Of a stretch of 23,861 bases of DNA, positions 15,578-23,588 are shown piece by piece. Source of the stretch: Planctomycetota bacterium. Its GTDB lineage: Bacteria; Planctomycetota; Phycisphaerae; WQYP01. The notes under the pieces are model-generated. The model ran no database searches. It was not told where the DNA came from and saw only the letters and a program-made list of their open reading frames with translations. Numbering within the stretch: the first letter of the stretch is position 1; each line of letters opens with the position of its first letter. A program made the translations under genes and the position numbers. The stretch lies in the NCBI GenBank assembly GCA_021798635.1, contig JAJZGH010000036.1, forward strand, positions 1 to 23,861. Direction: 5' to 3'.

Positions 15578-17503
15578 ATGACGGATCACGTTTCATATTT
15601 TGATATTATCATTGTCGGCGGCGGCCACGCCGGAGCCGAGGCCGCCTGGGCCGCATCCCGCCTGCTTGGTGATCGCGGCAGCGTAGCGATGATCACCATG
15701 GATCCCGCCGCCATTGGCCGCATGAGCTGCAATCCCGCCATCGGCGGATTAGCCAAGGGGCAGATGGTGCGGGAAATCGACGCCCTTGGCGGGCTGATGG
15801 CCCACGCCATTGATGCCGCCGGTATTCAGTTTCGTCTGCTTAACCGCTCCAAAGGGCCGGCGGTGCAGTCGCCGCGCGCCCAGGCTGACAAATATCGATA
15901 CGCTCAGGCGGTGCAGCGACTTTTAATTGAAAATTGCCCCAACCTTAAAATCATCTCGGATATCGCGGAGGATATCCTTGTTGATCCGCTGGGCCATCAG
16001 GATATGCCGCAATGGCGCACGACCGGCATTGCCTTGAAGTCCGGACGAAAATTAAATTGCCGCTGCGCCATTCTTACCACCGGTACATTTTTGCGGGGGC
16101 TGATGCACACCGGTGAAACAAAAACCGAAGGCGGCCGCGTCGGCGAGCAGGCGGCCGCAGGTTTATCGGGTGCGTTGGTAAAACTGGGCTTTGAATTGCA
16201 ACGCCTGAAAACCGGCACGCCTCCGCGCGTGGCGCGGGAAAGCGTGGATTTTTCTTCCCTTGAACCGCAGCACGGCGATATTCCGCCCACTCCATTCAGT
16301 GATTTATCCGGCTCCGCGACCGCACCGTTAGGGCCGCAATTCCCCGGCCTGCCGCAGGTGCCCTGTTACATCACGTACACCAATCCGGCGGTGCATGACT
16401 TGATCCGCGCCAACCTCCACCGCGCACCTATGTACAGCGGGCAGATTCAAAGCCGTGGCCCGCGCTACTGCCCCAGCATTGAGGACAAAGTGGTTCGCTT
16501 TGCGGATAAAACCCAGCACCAGATTTTTCTGGAACCAGAAAGCCTGGATACCAATGAAATTTACTGCAACGGCATATCCACCTCTTTGCCGGTGGATATC
16601 CAAGAGCAGCTTGTTCACAGCGTTGCGGGACTGGAAAAAGCGGTAATTCTGCGTCATGGCTATGCGGTGGAATATGATTTTTCCCCCACGCATCAAGTGG
16701 GGGCCACGCTGGAAACGCATCGCGCGGACGGCTTGTTTTTCGCCGGGCAACTCAATGGCACCAGCGGTTATGAGGAGGCGGCGGGACAGGGGCTGATTGC
16801 GGGAATCAATGCGGCGTTAAAAATTCGCGGGGATGAACCCTTTATCCTTCGCCGCGACCAGGCGTACATCGGCGTGATGATTGACGATTTGATCACCAAA
16901 ACTCCCACCGAGCCATACCGCATGTTCACCAGCCGCGCGGAATATCGCCTGACCTTGCGCAGCGACAACACCGATCAACGCCTCACGCCCGGGGGGGCGC
17001 AGATCGGCTTGGCTGAACCGGCTCGCATCCAGAGACTGGAAACAAAATTAGCAGCCATGCACCGGCTCACGGATGAACTCAAAGCCTGCCGCGTGCCCGG
17101 CGGCGGCACGGCCCTGGATTTGTTGCGCCGCCCGGATATGGAATTGGTGACTCTTCCCGCCCTGCTTGGCTCTGATGGACCGAAATTGGCCGCCCTGTTG
17201 GCCGATCCGTCTCAGCATGTCCTGCTGGAACAGATTCAAATAGAAACGCGATACGCCGGCTATATCCTGCGGGAGAAACATGCGGCTCAGCGCATGGTGG
17301 AATTGGAGGATAAACTCATTTCGCCGAAATTAAATTTTCAGGCAATCGCTGAACTTCGCACCGAAGCCCGGCAGGCCCTGGAAAAATTCCGCCCTCGCAC
17401 CGTCGGCCAGGCCTCCCGCCTTGAAGGCATAACCCCCGCTGATCTGATGGTGTTGTCCCTGCATCTCTCCGGTCGCCCCAGCCGCTCCCATACTTCCACA
17501 TGA
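15578..17503 (+). CDS. mnmG: tRNA uridine 5-carboxymethylaminomethyl modification enzyme MnmG (GidA)
   Basis: The 641-residue FAD enzyme works with MnmE to place the carboxymethylaminomethyl group on the wobble uridine of certain tRNAs. Key segments are the FAD-binding IIIVGGGHAGAEAAW (about 9-23), SCNPAIGGLAKGQMVREID, TGTFLRG, RLKTGTPPR, YCPSIEDKVVRF (with the conserved Cys) and FAGQLNGTSGYEEAAGQG. The helical C-terminus (RPRTVGQASRLEGITPADL) binds MnmE and tRNA. The frame is open back to 15509, with in-frame ATGs at 15509 and 15560. ATG 15578 (MTDHVSYFDIIIVGGG) gives the family's usual N-terminus, but none of the three has a well-spaced Shine-Dalgarno, so the start is uncertain. No mnmE is seen nearby. 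The gene ends just before a 50-bp palindrome. Confidence 0.97.
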   Translation: MTDHVSYFDIIIVGGGHAGAEAAWAASRLLGDRGSVAMITMDPAAIGRMSCNPAIGGLAKGQMVREIDALGGLMAHAIDAAGIQFRLLNRSKGPAVQSPRAQADKYRYAQAVQRLLIENCPNLKIISDIAEDILVDPLGHQDMPQWRTTGIALKSGRKLNCRCAILTTGTFLRGLMHTGETKTEGGRVGEQAAAGLSGALVKLGFELQRLKTGTPPRVARESVDFSSLEPQHGDIPPTPFSDLSGSATAPLGPQFPGLPQVPCYITYTNPAVHDLIRANLHRAPMYSGQIQSRGPRYCPSIEDKVVRFADKTQHQIFLEPESLDTNEIYCNGISTSLPVDIQEQLVHSVAGLEKAVILRHGYAVEYDFSPTHQVGATLETHRADGLFFAGQLNGTSGYEEAAGQGLIAGINAALKIRGDEPFILRRDQAYIGVMIDDLITKTPTEPYRMFTSRAEYRLTLRSDNTDQRLTPGGAQIGLAEPARIQRLETKLAAMHRLTDELKACRVPGGGTALDLLRRPDMELVTLPALLGSDGPKLAALLADPSQHVLLEQIQIETRYAGYILREKHAAQRMVELEDKLISPKLNFQAIAELRTEARQALEKFRPRTVGQASRLEGITPADLMVLSLHLSGRPSRSHTST

Positions 17504-17512
17504 CAAAACCCA

Positions 17513-17562
17513 GAAAAAGGTACCTGACACCTTTTCCGGAAAAGGTGTCAGGTACCTTTTTC
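17513..17562. repeat. Perfect 50-bp palindrome after mnmG, possible bidirectional terminator
   Basis: The bases 17513-17562 read the same on both strands without mismatch, centred on CCGG (17536-17539). Each half contains GGTACC and a CTGACACC/GGTGTCAG block. The outer ends are AAAAA and TTTTT, so a transcript from either side would form a hairpin followed by five U. It starts nine bases after the mnmG stop and probably ends that transcript. Such long, exact symmetry is more than a terminator needs and points to a dispersed palindromic repeat. Confidence 0.9.
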
Positions 17563-17666
17563 ATGGGCAAGCTGCCCGGGAGTCTGTCCGAGTAATGGCC
17601 GGCTTAGCGGAGCGGGATTCTTTGCGAAATCCGGGTGGCTGTTCGACTAGGGTAGGCCGTTGCTTT

Positions 17667-18530
17667 ATGATACGTTTCATGAGCCGAACGTCACCGATTA
17701 TTAAGTTTCGCCCCGCACTTGGCGCTATTTTAGCCTGTGGCCTGGCCCTGCTGGGGGGGTGTATGGTCATAAAAAAGGGGCCGGTGTATGTGCCGCTGCA
17801 TCACCCGAATTATGCCATTCCAAAATTACCGCAGCCCAAGCCGAAAAAATCAACCCGCGCCAATGCACCGCGTGCAGCGCTAATTCAGGTTATAGAGGTC
17901 AATCTTCCGATCGGAAAATTCAGCCACAATCCCAAGGTCTGGAAACTCCTGGCTAAAGCCCCGATTGGTCAGCAAGCGGCAGCGCTACTGAAAGCCAACG
18001 GATTTAAAACCGGCCTTGGTTCGTTCAAAGTCTGGCCTGCCATTCGTAAACTTATTAACGGCCCGGGCGTAACATCCGAGGCGGTCTATTGCCAGATCGC
18101 CAATATTGCCCCGGCGGTGCTAAGCGTGCATTCCAACATCTACAGCCAGATGCTCACGTACCACACCACCGCCGAACCGCTGGTCGTTCGCACATTCCGA
18201 AACTGCCAGGATCAATTTTTAATTGCCGCTAATATCGCGACCAAATATGGATTAACAGTTATCAGTCTGGAACCCGCAGTCAACCTCGGTGTAAATCCAG
18301 CGCCCGCCGGCGGTGGTTTAGGCGTTACTCAAAGCGGTCCCGGACCCGTGCGGCATGTATTTTCCGGCTTGCAGTTTTCGTTTCTGCTTCCACCCAAGCG
18401 GTTTATCGTTCTGGCTCCTGCGGATATCGGCGTGCTGAATACATCCCTGGGCACTTCTTTTCTGACACAACAGCACCACGTGCCCCGGCGTGAAACGGTC
18501 TTATTGCTTGTGCCGCTGGGTGCCCAATAA
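17667..18530 (+). CDS. Lipoprotein of unknown function
   Basis: The 287-residue protein has a lipoprotein signal: basic start MIRFMSRTSPIIKFRP, hydrophobic ALGAILACGLALL, then the lipobox LGGC with Cys at about residue 32. A Pro/Lys-rich linker (about 45-68) follows, then a region of about 215 residues with mixed alpha/beta pattern, for example AALIQVIEVNLPIGKF, KVWKLLAKAPIGQQAAALLKANGFKTGLG and a Gly-rich stretch (PAPAGGGLGVTQSGPG) near 215-230. The frame is open back to 17595; ATG 17667 was chosen because it starts a proper signal peptide (ATG 17679 is also possible). No known domain recognised. It stands alone between the mnmG palindrome and a convergent epimerase gene. Confidence 0.75.
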   Translation: MIRFMSRTSPIIKFRPALGAILACGLALLGGCMVIKKGPVYVPLHHPNYAIPKLPQPKPKKSTRANAPRAALIQVIEVNLPIGKFSHNPKVWKLLAKAPIGQQAAALLKANGFKTGLGSFKVWPAIRKLINGPGVTSEAVYCQIANIAPAVLSVHSNIYSQMLTYHTTAEPLVVRTFRNCQDQFLIAANIATKYGLTVISLEPAVNLGVNPAPAGGGLGVTQSGPGPVRHVFSGLQFSFLLPPKRFIVLAPADIGVLNTSLGTSFLTQQHHVPRRETVLLLVPLGAQ

Positions 18531-18642
18531 ATCGCCGCGCAAATGCGCACTTATTCATTGGGGCCGAGGCCGGAAATTCGCCGCCGCAATTCCGTCCGCG
18601 CGTCTATGGTTCATCGGTTCTCATTTGCGCGATCCCATGTGA

Positions 18643-19590
18643 TCAATCAGGGCGCATAGTTGTGATATAGCTTCGAACGCCGGCCTCCAGTGTTTGCGGC
18701 GCAAAGCCCGGAAAATCGCGCTTTACCGCCGCAAGATCACATACACTGTCCTCCCCGGCCATGATGACTTGATCATGATTAAACGGCAATCCCGGTAATG
18801 GAAAGGCGGACAACGCTTTGGCTGGCCAGAAGGGTATTCCCAGAATCGCACGCCGCGGCTTGGGTAAAACGGTATTAAAAACTTCCAGCATGACGGGCCA
18901 CGTGAATTGATCTGGACCTCCGACTTCATACGTCCGCTTTTCCGTGTCTGGTAATTCCAAGGCTCGCACGAGCACATCGGCGAGGTCCTCGACAAAAATG
19001 GGTTGCACGCGCGCTACCGCCCGCTGCCCCAGCGGGCCGCCGCCAAAATATGGCATAAATAAAAAGGGTGGTGCCTTGCCGCGATGCCATTGCACCACCA
19101 TTTTTGTAAATTCCCCATCGGGCCCATGAATCAGCCCCGGCCGAAAAATAGTCCAGTTCAGATTTGCCGCCCGCACCATCTGTTCCGCCCGCCATTTGGT
19201 CTGGTGATACTGCGCCGCCGCATGTTCCCGCGTGCCGGACGCGGACATGTGAATATACCGCCGGACTCCGGCACCGGAGGCTGCTTTCAGCACAATTTCG
19301 GTGGCCTGCACATGGGCCTGCTCAAAGCTTTGGAAGCGCGTTTCACGAATAATTCCCACGAGGTGAATCACCGCTGTGCAGCCCTGCATCGCCGATTCCA
19401 CGCCTTGCCCATCCACGACATTGCCCGTGCAAAATTCCACCAATGGATGATCCGTTTGGCCCGCTGGCAGTTTTCTGGCCAGAATGCGGGCCTTATATCC
19501 TGCTTGCATCAGCCGCCGGACGGTGCTTTGCCCCACAAATCCCGTGCCGCCGGTCACCAGCACAACTCCCTTTTTATCGGATTGCATCAT
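18643..19590 (-). CDS. NAD(P)-dependent epimerase/dehydratase-like (atypical short-chain dehydrogenase, NDUFA9-like)
   Basis: The 315-residue protein has a Rossmann fold. VVLVTGGTGFVG (9-20) is the glycine-rich NAD(P)-binding loop, GNVVD (56-60) matches the acidic adenine-contact region, and Tyr128-x3-Lys132 (YHQTK) is the catalytic pair of extended short-chain dehydrogenases. IFRPGLIHGPDGEF follows, as in the group related to the complex I subunit NDUFA9 and NAD-dependent nucleotide-sugar epimerases. The substrate is unknown. The frame opens back to 19683, but the ATG at 19590 has GAAGGAT eight bases upstream. It is divergent from cdaA, with 123 bp between the start codons. Confidence 0.88.
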   Translation of the reverse strand: MMQSDKKGVVLVTGGTGFVGQSTVRRLMQAGYKARILARKLPAGQTDHPLVEFCTGNVVDGQGVESAMQGCTAVIHLVGIIRETRFQSFEQAHVQATEIVLKAASGAGVRRYIHMSASGTREHAAAQYHQTKWRAEQMVRAANLNWTIFRPGLIHGPDGEFTKMVVQWHRGKAPPFLFMPYFGGGPLGQRAVARVQPIFVEDLADVLVRALELPDTEKRTYEVGGPDQFTWPVMLEVFNTVLPKPRRAILGIPFWPAKALSAFPLPGLPFNHDQVIMAGEDSVCDLAAVKRDFPGFAPQTLEAGVRSYITTMRPD

Positions 19591-19698
19591 ATATACGGAT
19601 CCTTCACAAACCTGGCGGCCTTCCGGTTTTGCCGAAGTTATTGTAGCCGCGCTTTTGCATGCCGGCTCCGCATTGTTTCCCATCGCCGGTCCGACGCT

Positions 19699-19704
19699 TA
19701 TACT
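19699..19704 (+). promoter_or_regulatory. Candidate -10 box of cdaA, suggesting a leaderless transcript
   Basis: TATACT ends nine bases before the cdaA ATG (19714), and no Shine-Dalgarno lies between them. Transcription would start close to the start codon. The best -35-like TTGTTT (19673-19678) is 20 nt away, longer than the usual 17, so the call is tentative. Confidence 0.35.
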
Positions 19705-19713
19705 GATGGTTGC

Positions 19714-20529
19714 ATGCTGGATTTTTTACACACACTGCTGAACCGGTTGACCGCCTATCCCTGGTGGGTTGTCACGCTGGAACTGGCCCTGATTGGCGTG
19801 GTGGTGTACTGGGTGTTGGAGTTTTTGCGCGGCACCCGTGGCGCGCGACTCATCAAGGGCGTGGCGCTGTTTTTAATTATCGCCTACACCATTATTAAAC
19901 TTGGCGGCAACAAGCTGCCGCAGGTGGAATTTCTTTTCAGCCGCCTCCTGGTCTTTACCAGTTTTGCCATCGTCGTGGTATTTCAGCCTGAATTACGCCG
20001 CGCGTTAATTCGTCTCGGGGAAACGCGATTTTTCCGCCCCGGTAGTTCCGCCTCCCGGCGCTTAATTGACTGTCTGTGCCAAACTGCCGAATATTGCTCC
20101 CGCAATCGTATTGGAGCCTTAATTGCCGTGGAACGGGAAGTGGGCCTGGGTGCTTTGCTGGAGCAGGGAACCATGCTTAACGCGGATGCCACACCTGAAT
20201 TATTAAACACTATTTTCTGGCCCGGTTCCATGCTTCACGATATGGGCGTGGTGATCCGCGATGGTCGCATTGCCGCGGCGGGGGTGCAGTTTCCCCTGGC
20301 GGAAGGTATTGAAGTCAGCCCGGACATGGGGGCGCGGCATCGGGCGGCTCTGGGCTTGTCGCAGGAAAGTGATGCCATCATTATTGTTGTCAGTGAGGAG
20401 ACCGGTATTATCAGCATTGCTATGCGAGGTGAGTTTGTCCGGGAACTCACCAGTGAACAGTTGCGCGAAAGCCTCACCCATGCTTTACAGAAACCCGATC
20501 ATTCTGTGCCGCACCGTTCGGCCGCGTAA
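19714..20529 (+). CDS. cdaA: Diadenylate cyclase, CdaA type, with altered DGA motif
   Basis: The 271-residue membrane enzyme should make c-di-AMP from two ATP. Three membrane segments (about 17-37, 46-63, 74-92) precede the DAC domain (about 95-255), as in CdaA of Gram-positive bacteria. GALIAVERE (134-142) and GARHRAALGLS (206-216, the RHR motif that holds the ATP phosphates) are well kept. The DGA motif, usually LHDGA, reads LHDMG here (Asp176, Met177, Gly178): the metal-binding Asp remains but its two neighbours differ. SEETGIISIAMRG (227-239) matches the family's end. The open frame runs back to 19084 but overlaps the epimerase gene; ATG 19714 gives the standard N-terminus. It is followed 31 nt later by a ybbR-like gene, its usual partner. 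Confidence 0.92.
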   Translation: MLDFLHTLLNRLTAYPWWVVTLELALIGVVVYWVLEFLRGTRGARLIKGVALFLIIAYTIIKLGGNKLPQVEFLFSRLLVFTSFAIVVVFQPELRRALIRLGETRFFRPGSSASRRLIDCLCQTAEYCSRNRIGALIAVEREVGLGALLEQGTMLNADATPELLNTIFWPGSMLHDMGVVIRDGRIAAAGVQFPLAEGIEVSPDMGARHRAALGLSQESDAIIIVVSEETGIISIAMRGEFVRELTSEQLRESLTHALQKPDHSVPHRSAA

Positions 20530-20560
20530 GGGATGGCAGCCCCGCAGGAGATAATGCCGG

Positions 20561-21739
20561 GTGTCTCGGTTAAATAAGTTTCGGCCCGGTGGGCCGGGAA
20601 GAATAACGATTATGGCTCAACAACGTGTGATCTGGGAACGCCTGAAAGTTGTGCCGCTGACGCTGCTGCTGACACTGCTTTTGTGGATGTACGCCGACGC
20701 CCATCTTACGGCCATTGAAAACAACTTGCCTTTTCAGATCAGCGTGGTCGTGCCGCCCAGTGACGCCAATGATATTGTCCAGATTGTCAGCCCCGCCAAT
20801 GCGGAATTTCACGTTAATATCCAGGGGCCGCGCGATCAGGTGCAGCAGATTCGCGATCAGGCGGATGGCCGCGCTATTTTTACCCGTGATGACCGCAACA
20901 ATCTCGCGTACGTGGTGCGGCGGCTAAGCACGTTAACCATCGGCTCCAAAAACTATATCAGCTCTGTGCGGGTGCTCAATGATTTACCCTATTTCCGCCA
21001 GCGTCATGTAAGGGTCATCTCCGCCACGCCCGCCCGCATTCAACTTGCGGTCGATCAGATGGTGTCGATTTCCCGGCCCATTTCCTTCACCGCATTGCAC
21101 CATGTTGCCGCCCGCATTATTCCAGCTGTGGCGCAGATACAATTACCCAAGAGTCTGCTGACCAGCATTGGAGGGCAGGATCAAGTGCGGGTGGTAGCGC
21201 AACCTTTGTCGGATTTGACCACGTTGCCGCCGCGCACGCGGCAAACGGTGCAGGCACAATTGGTGGTGCGTTATCCCGGAGCAGTCAATGCTCAGGTGAA
21301 TGTCACACCCGTCACGGCGCTGGTGAGTTTCACCGTACCGGCTGAGCCGGCCCACAAGTTAAAGCTCGGGATCGTACCAGTTTGGATTCGCGGTTCTTCG
21401 TGGCTGGTCAATCGCTACAACATCTCCATTCGACCGGAAACGGTGCAAGTGATCGTGGCCGGCTCCCGCCCCGCATTGCAACGCCTGGGGCGAAAAATGC
21501 TGGCAGGAGATTTAGCCCCTGTGCGGCAGCGCGTGGTGGCTTTTTTAAATATCACCCCCTCCATCACCGTCACCGCGGGCTGGGTAGCGCATCACATTCG
21601 ATACGCGCTGCCAGCGGGAATTACGCTGGTAAAGGCACCGAGAACCATTTTGTGTAAAATTTCCTACCGTCCCTCCGCCGCCGCGCGTGCGTTAGCTCCG
21701 ACAGCGCCGCCATCATCCACCGCGAATGTCGGACAGTAA
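20561..21739 (+). CDS. YbbR-like (CdaR-type) membrane protein, putative regulator of CdaA
   Basis: The 392-residue protein has one N-terminal membrane segment (about 30-45; VVPLTLLLTLLLWMYADAHL) and then an extracytoplasmic region of repeated YbbR-type beta modules. The first is about 50-140, with ISVVVPP...FHVNIQGPRDQVQQIRD; further modules are near 150-245, 250-310 and 310-370. In Firmicutes the YbbR protein CdaR binds CdaA and tunes c-di-AMP synthesis, and the same gene order here supports that role. The GTG at 20561 has AGGAG ten bases upstream and was used; the in-frame ATG at 20612 (MAQQRVIWERLK) is a real alternative. The C-terminal tail is Ala/Pro/Ser-rich. It ends 8 bp from the convergent gene 21748-22746. 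Confidence 0.85.
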   Translation: MSRLNKFRPGGPGRITIMAQQRVIWERLKVVPLTLLLTLLLWMYADAHLTAIENNLPFQISVVVPPSDANDIVQIVSPANAEFHVNIQGPRDQVQQIRDQADGRAIFTRDDRNNLAYVVRRLSTLTIGSKNYISSVRVLNDLPYFRQRHVRVISATPARIQLAVDQMVSISRPISFTALHHVAARIIPAVAQIQLPKSLLTSIGGQDQVRVVAQPLSDLTTLPPRTRQTVQAQLVVRYPGAVNAQVNVTPVTALVSFTVPAEPAHKLKLGIVPVWIRGSSWLVNRYNISIRPETVQVIVAGSRPALQRLGRKMLAGDLAPVRQRVVAFLNITPSITVTAGWVAHHIRYALPAGITLVKAPRTILCKISYRPSAAARALAPTAPPSSTANVGQ

Positions 21740-21747
21740 GGGCCACC

Positions 21748-22746
21748 TTACGGTACTAAAATAATGTCGTAACGGGATGCAGGTTCTTCCATGCCTGAAT
21801 AGACTAACATCGGCGGGTTTCCCAAGGTCCAGATATTATCATGCTGCGGGCCGACATCCGGCGTGTGCCTCCAGAAAACACTGCCATCATCATAAAGAAC
21901 GTTCTGCCCCCGGCTGGCATGATTCCATGAATTCATATTGACCTGTCCCGCGCCTCCGCCATAAAACAATGGATTCCGATCCGCCATGATGGCGATGTGT
22001 CCGCCTTGTCCCCAATGATGATGATAGGCGGACAACTCATCGATATAGCTATATCCAACGTTAGACCATGCCGGATGCGTGCTGCTGCGCGTTACTTTCA
22101 GCCCGGCCACCGCCGGGCAGATCATCCGTGTCCAGGCGGTATAGCGTGTCCGCGCATTAAGCATGGGGGCAAGATTGGCCAAATTGCCATGCGCATTGGC
22201 CGCACGGTGCGCCAGGGGGGTCATACTGCGCGGCAGCCAGTCATGATCGGCGGGGACAGCAATACGTGGCAGCAGGCCGCCGTCAGTCGCTGCATATTGT
22301 CCAAACGCGGTTCCCAGCATCGCCAGGTTGTCCGCACAGTCCGTTTGTACCGCCAGGGTGCGGGCTTTATTGAGTTGGAAAAGTGTAACCGTCAGCAGCA
22401 ATGCCGCCGCGATCAGCATGACCGCGATGTCCGCTTTGCGGGGGTCCCACGTACGGGCTTTGAGCCGGGTGTTCGTGAGCATGGATTTACCGGCATGGGG
22501 TGTTATGCGCAGCACTGGTGCAGCGCCGGCGGCGGCCACGGTCCGACGGGTTAAATCCAGCGGTGGTTCCACCGGCGGCAATTGGGCCAGGGCGTGAATA
22601 ATTTCCAGGAGTCGCGGCGGGCAGACGGTTGGGTCGTGCGAGCCCGTAGGCGCATGCCCATCCGTGCCGTGCTCCAGCAGCGCATCCATATACGCCGCTT
22701 CATGCTCCGCCAGCGGTTGAACAGGTTTTTCCGGGTGGTCATTCAT
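21748..22746 (-). CDS. Membrane protein with pseudopilin-like outer region, probable partner (anti-sigma candidate) of the ECF sigma factor
   Basis: The 332-residue protein has a cytoplasmic N-terminus of about 104 residues, including LLEIIHALAQLPPVEPPLDLTRRTVAA. One membrane segment follows (about 105-124, ADIAVMLIAAALLLTVTLF), then a region like the planctomycete DUF1559/pseudopilin group: CADNLAMLGTAFGQYAATDG (137-156) just after the membrane, and near the C-terminus NHASRGQNVLYDDG (275-288), a version of the H-x9-DG signature with ten residues between His276 and Asp287. No prepilin peptidase site precedes the membrane segment, so it is not an ordinary pilin. No zinc-binding HxxxCxxC anti-sigma motif is seen. 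It follows the sigma gene by 69 nt on the same strand, which is why an anti-sigma role is proposed. AGGAT precedes the ATG. Confidence 0.75.
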   Translation of the reverse strand: MNDHPEKPVQPLAEHEAAYMDALLEHGTDGHAPTGSHDPTVCPPRLLEIIHALAQLPPVEPPLDLTRRTVAAAGAAPVLRITPHAGKSMLTNTRLKARTWDPRKADIAVMLIAAALLLTVTLFQLNKARTLAVQTDCADNLAMLGTAFGQYAATDGGLLPRIAVPADHDWLPRSMTPLAHRAANAHGNLANLAPMLNARTRYTAWTRMICPAVAGLKVTRSSTHPAWSNVGYSYIDELSAYHHHWGQGGHIAIMADRNPLFYGGGAGQVNMNSWNHASRGQNVLYDDGSVFWRHTPDVGPQHDNIWTLGNPPMLVYSGMEEPASRYDIILVP

Positions 22747-22815
22747 GGGGTTTATCCTAGCTCACCTGCGTAATTACATCATCTCCCGGCAGCTCCGCAG
22801 CCGGATCATCCACGC

Positions 22816-23412
22816 TTATTGACGACGTTCGTTTCCTTCACCGACGCGCAGCTTCCACGCCTCACCGAACATGGCCAGCGCCGAATGGAGCCGACTTTTA
22901 ACCGTTCCCAGAGGAATGCCCAGCATCTCGGCAATTTCTTTATAGGCAAAGCGGTTGTAATAGCTTAACAACAAAACCTCCCGATAAATTGTGGGCATCC
23001 GGGCGATGATTTGCCGCACCGCATCGGCATCTTCCATATCTATTAACCGCTCCGGAGCGGACAGCGTATCAGACTCCATGAATTCAATAAACGTTCCCTG
23101 ATCCCCATCCGCCCCCGCGATATTATCCAGAGACTGTGTATTGCGACGCATGGATGCCCGCAGATAATCCCGTGCTTTATTGGCTGCAATGGTAAACAGC
23201 CATGGCCGAAATCGCCGTTCCAGGTCAAAAGTCGGGGCGCTACGGTATACCTGTATAAATGTCTCCTGAAATAAATCCTCCGCTAAGGCCGCCTCATTGA
23301 TAAATCGTTGAAGAAAGCTAAATAGCTCTCTGCGATAGCGTTCCACCAATTCAGCGAATGCGGCCTGATTACCGGCCACAAACTCCGCAATAAGATCTTC
23401 ATCCGTGGCCAT
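22816..23412 (-). CDS. ECF-type RNA polymerase sigma factor
   Basis: The 198-residue protein has sigma region 2 (about 8-90), with AEDLFQETFIQVYR for core binding and RFRPWLFTIAANKARDYLR for -10 recognition. It also has sigma region 4 (about 130-185), with MPTIYREVLLLSYYNRFAYKEIAEMLGIPLGTVKSRLHSAL containing the helix-turn-helix; regions 1.1 and 3 are absent, as in all ECF factors. The linker is acidic. AAGGAAGG lies seven bases before the ATG. A possible housekeeping -10 (TACAAT, minus strand, 23472-23467) lies about 55 bp upstream. The gene that follows encodes a single-pass membrane protein, the normal arrangement for an ECF sigma and its regulator. The signal and target genes are unknown. 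Confidence 0.95.
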   Translation of the reverse strand: MATDEDLIAEFVAGNQAAFAELVERYRRELFSFLQRFINEAALAEDLFQETFIQVYRSAPTFDLERRFRPWLFTIAANKARDYLRASMRRNTQSLDNIAGADGDQGTFIEFMESDTLSAPERLIDMEDADAVRQIIARMPTIYREVLLLSYYNRFAYKEIAEMLGIPLGTVKSRLHSALAMFGEAWKLRVGEGNERRQ

Positions 23413-23588
23413 TCGGGCCTTCCTTTATTACGCGGAATATCGTTTTTTGTTCGATCCGCTTTAGCTATTGTAAACGTTGGCTCCGGGAGAATTCATTTTC
23501 ACAGCGATTTACCCACGGCAGAAATTTTTATTTAACGCAAAAACGAAAATTATCAGTTACTTCTGGATTCGCCCGGACGAATCGCCTA

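Noticed and set aside
18531..18642. Short inverted repeat GCGC-AAAT-GCGC between the convergent lipoprotein and epimerase genes, considered as a terminator
   Set aside because: The stem is only four bases and no T run follows on either strand.
19084..19713. 210-codon N-terminal extension of cdaA
   Set aside because: It lies opposite the epimerase coding sequence and shows no domain; ATG 19714 gives the standard CdaA N-terminus.
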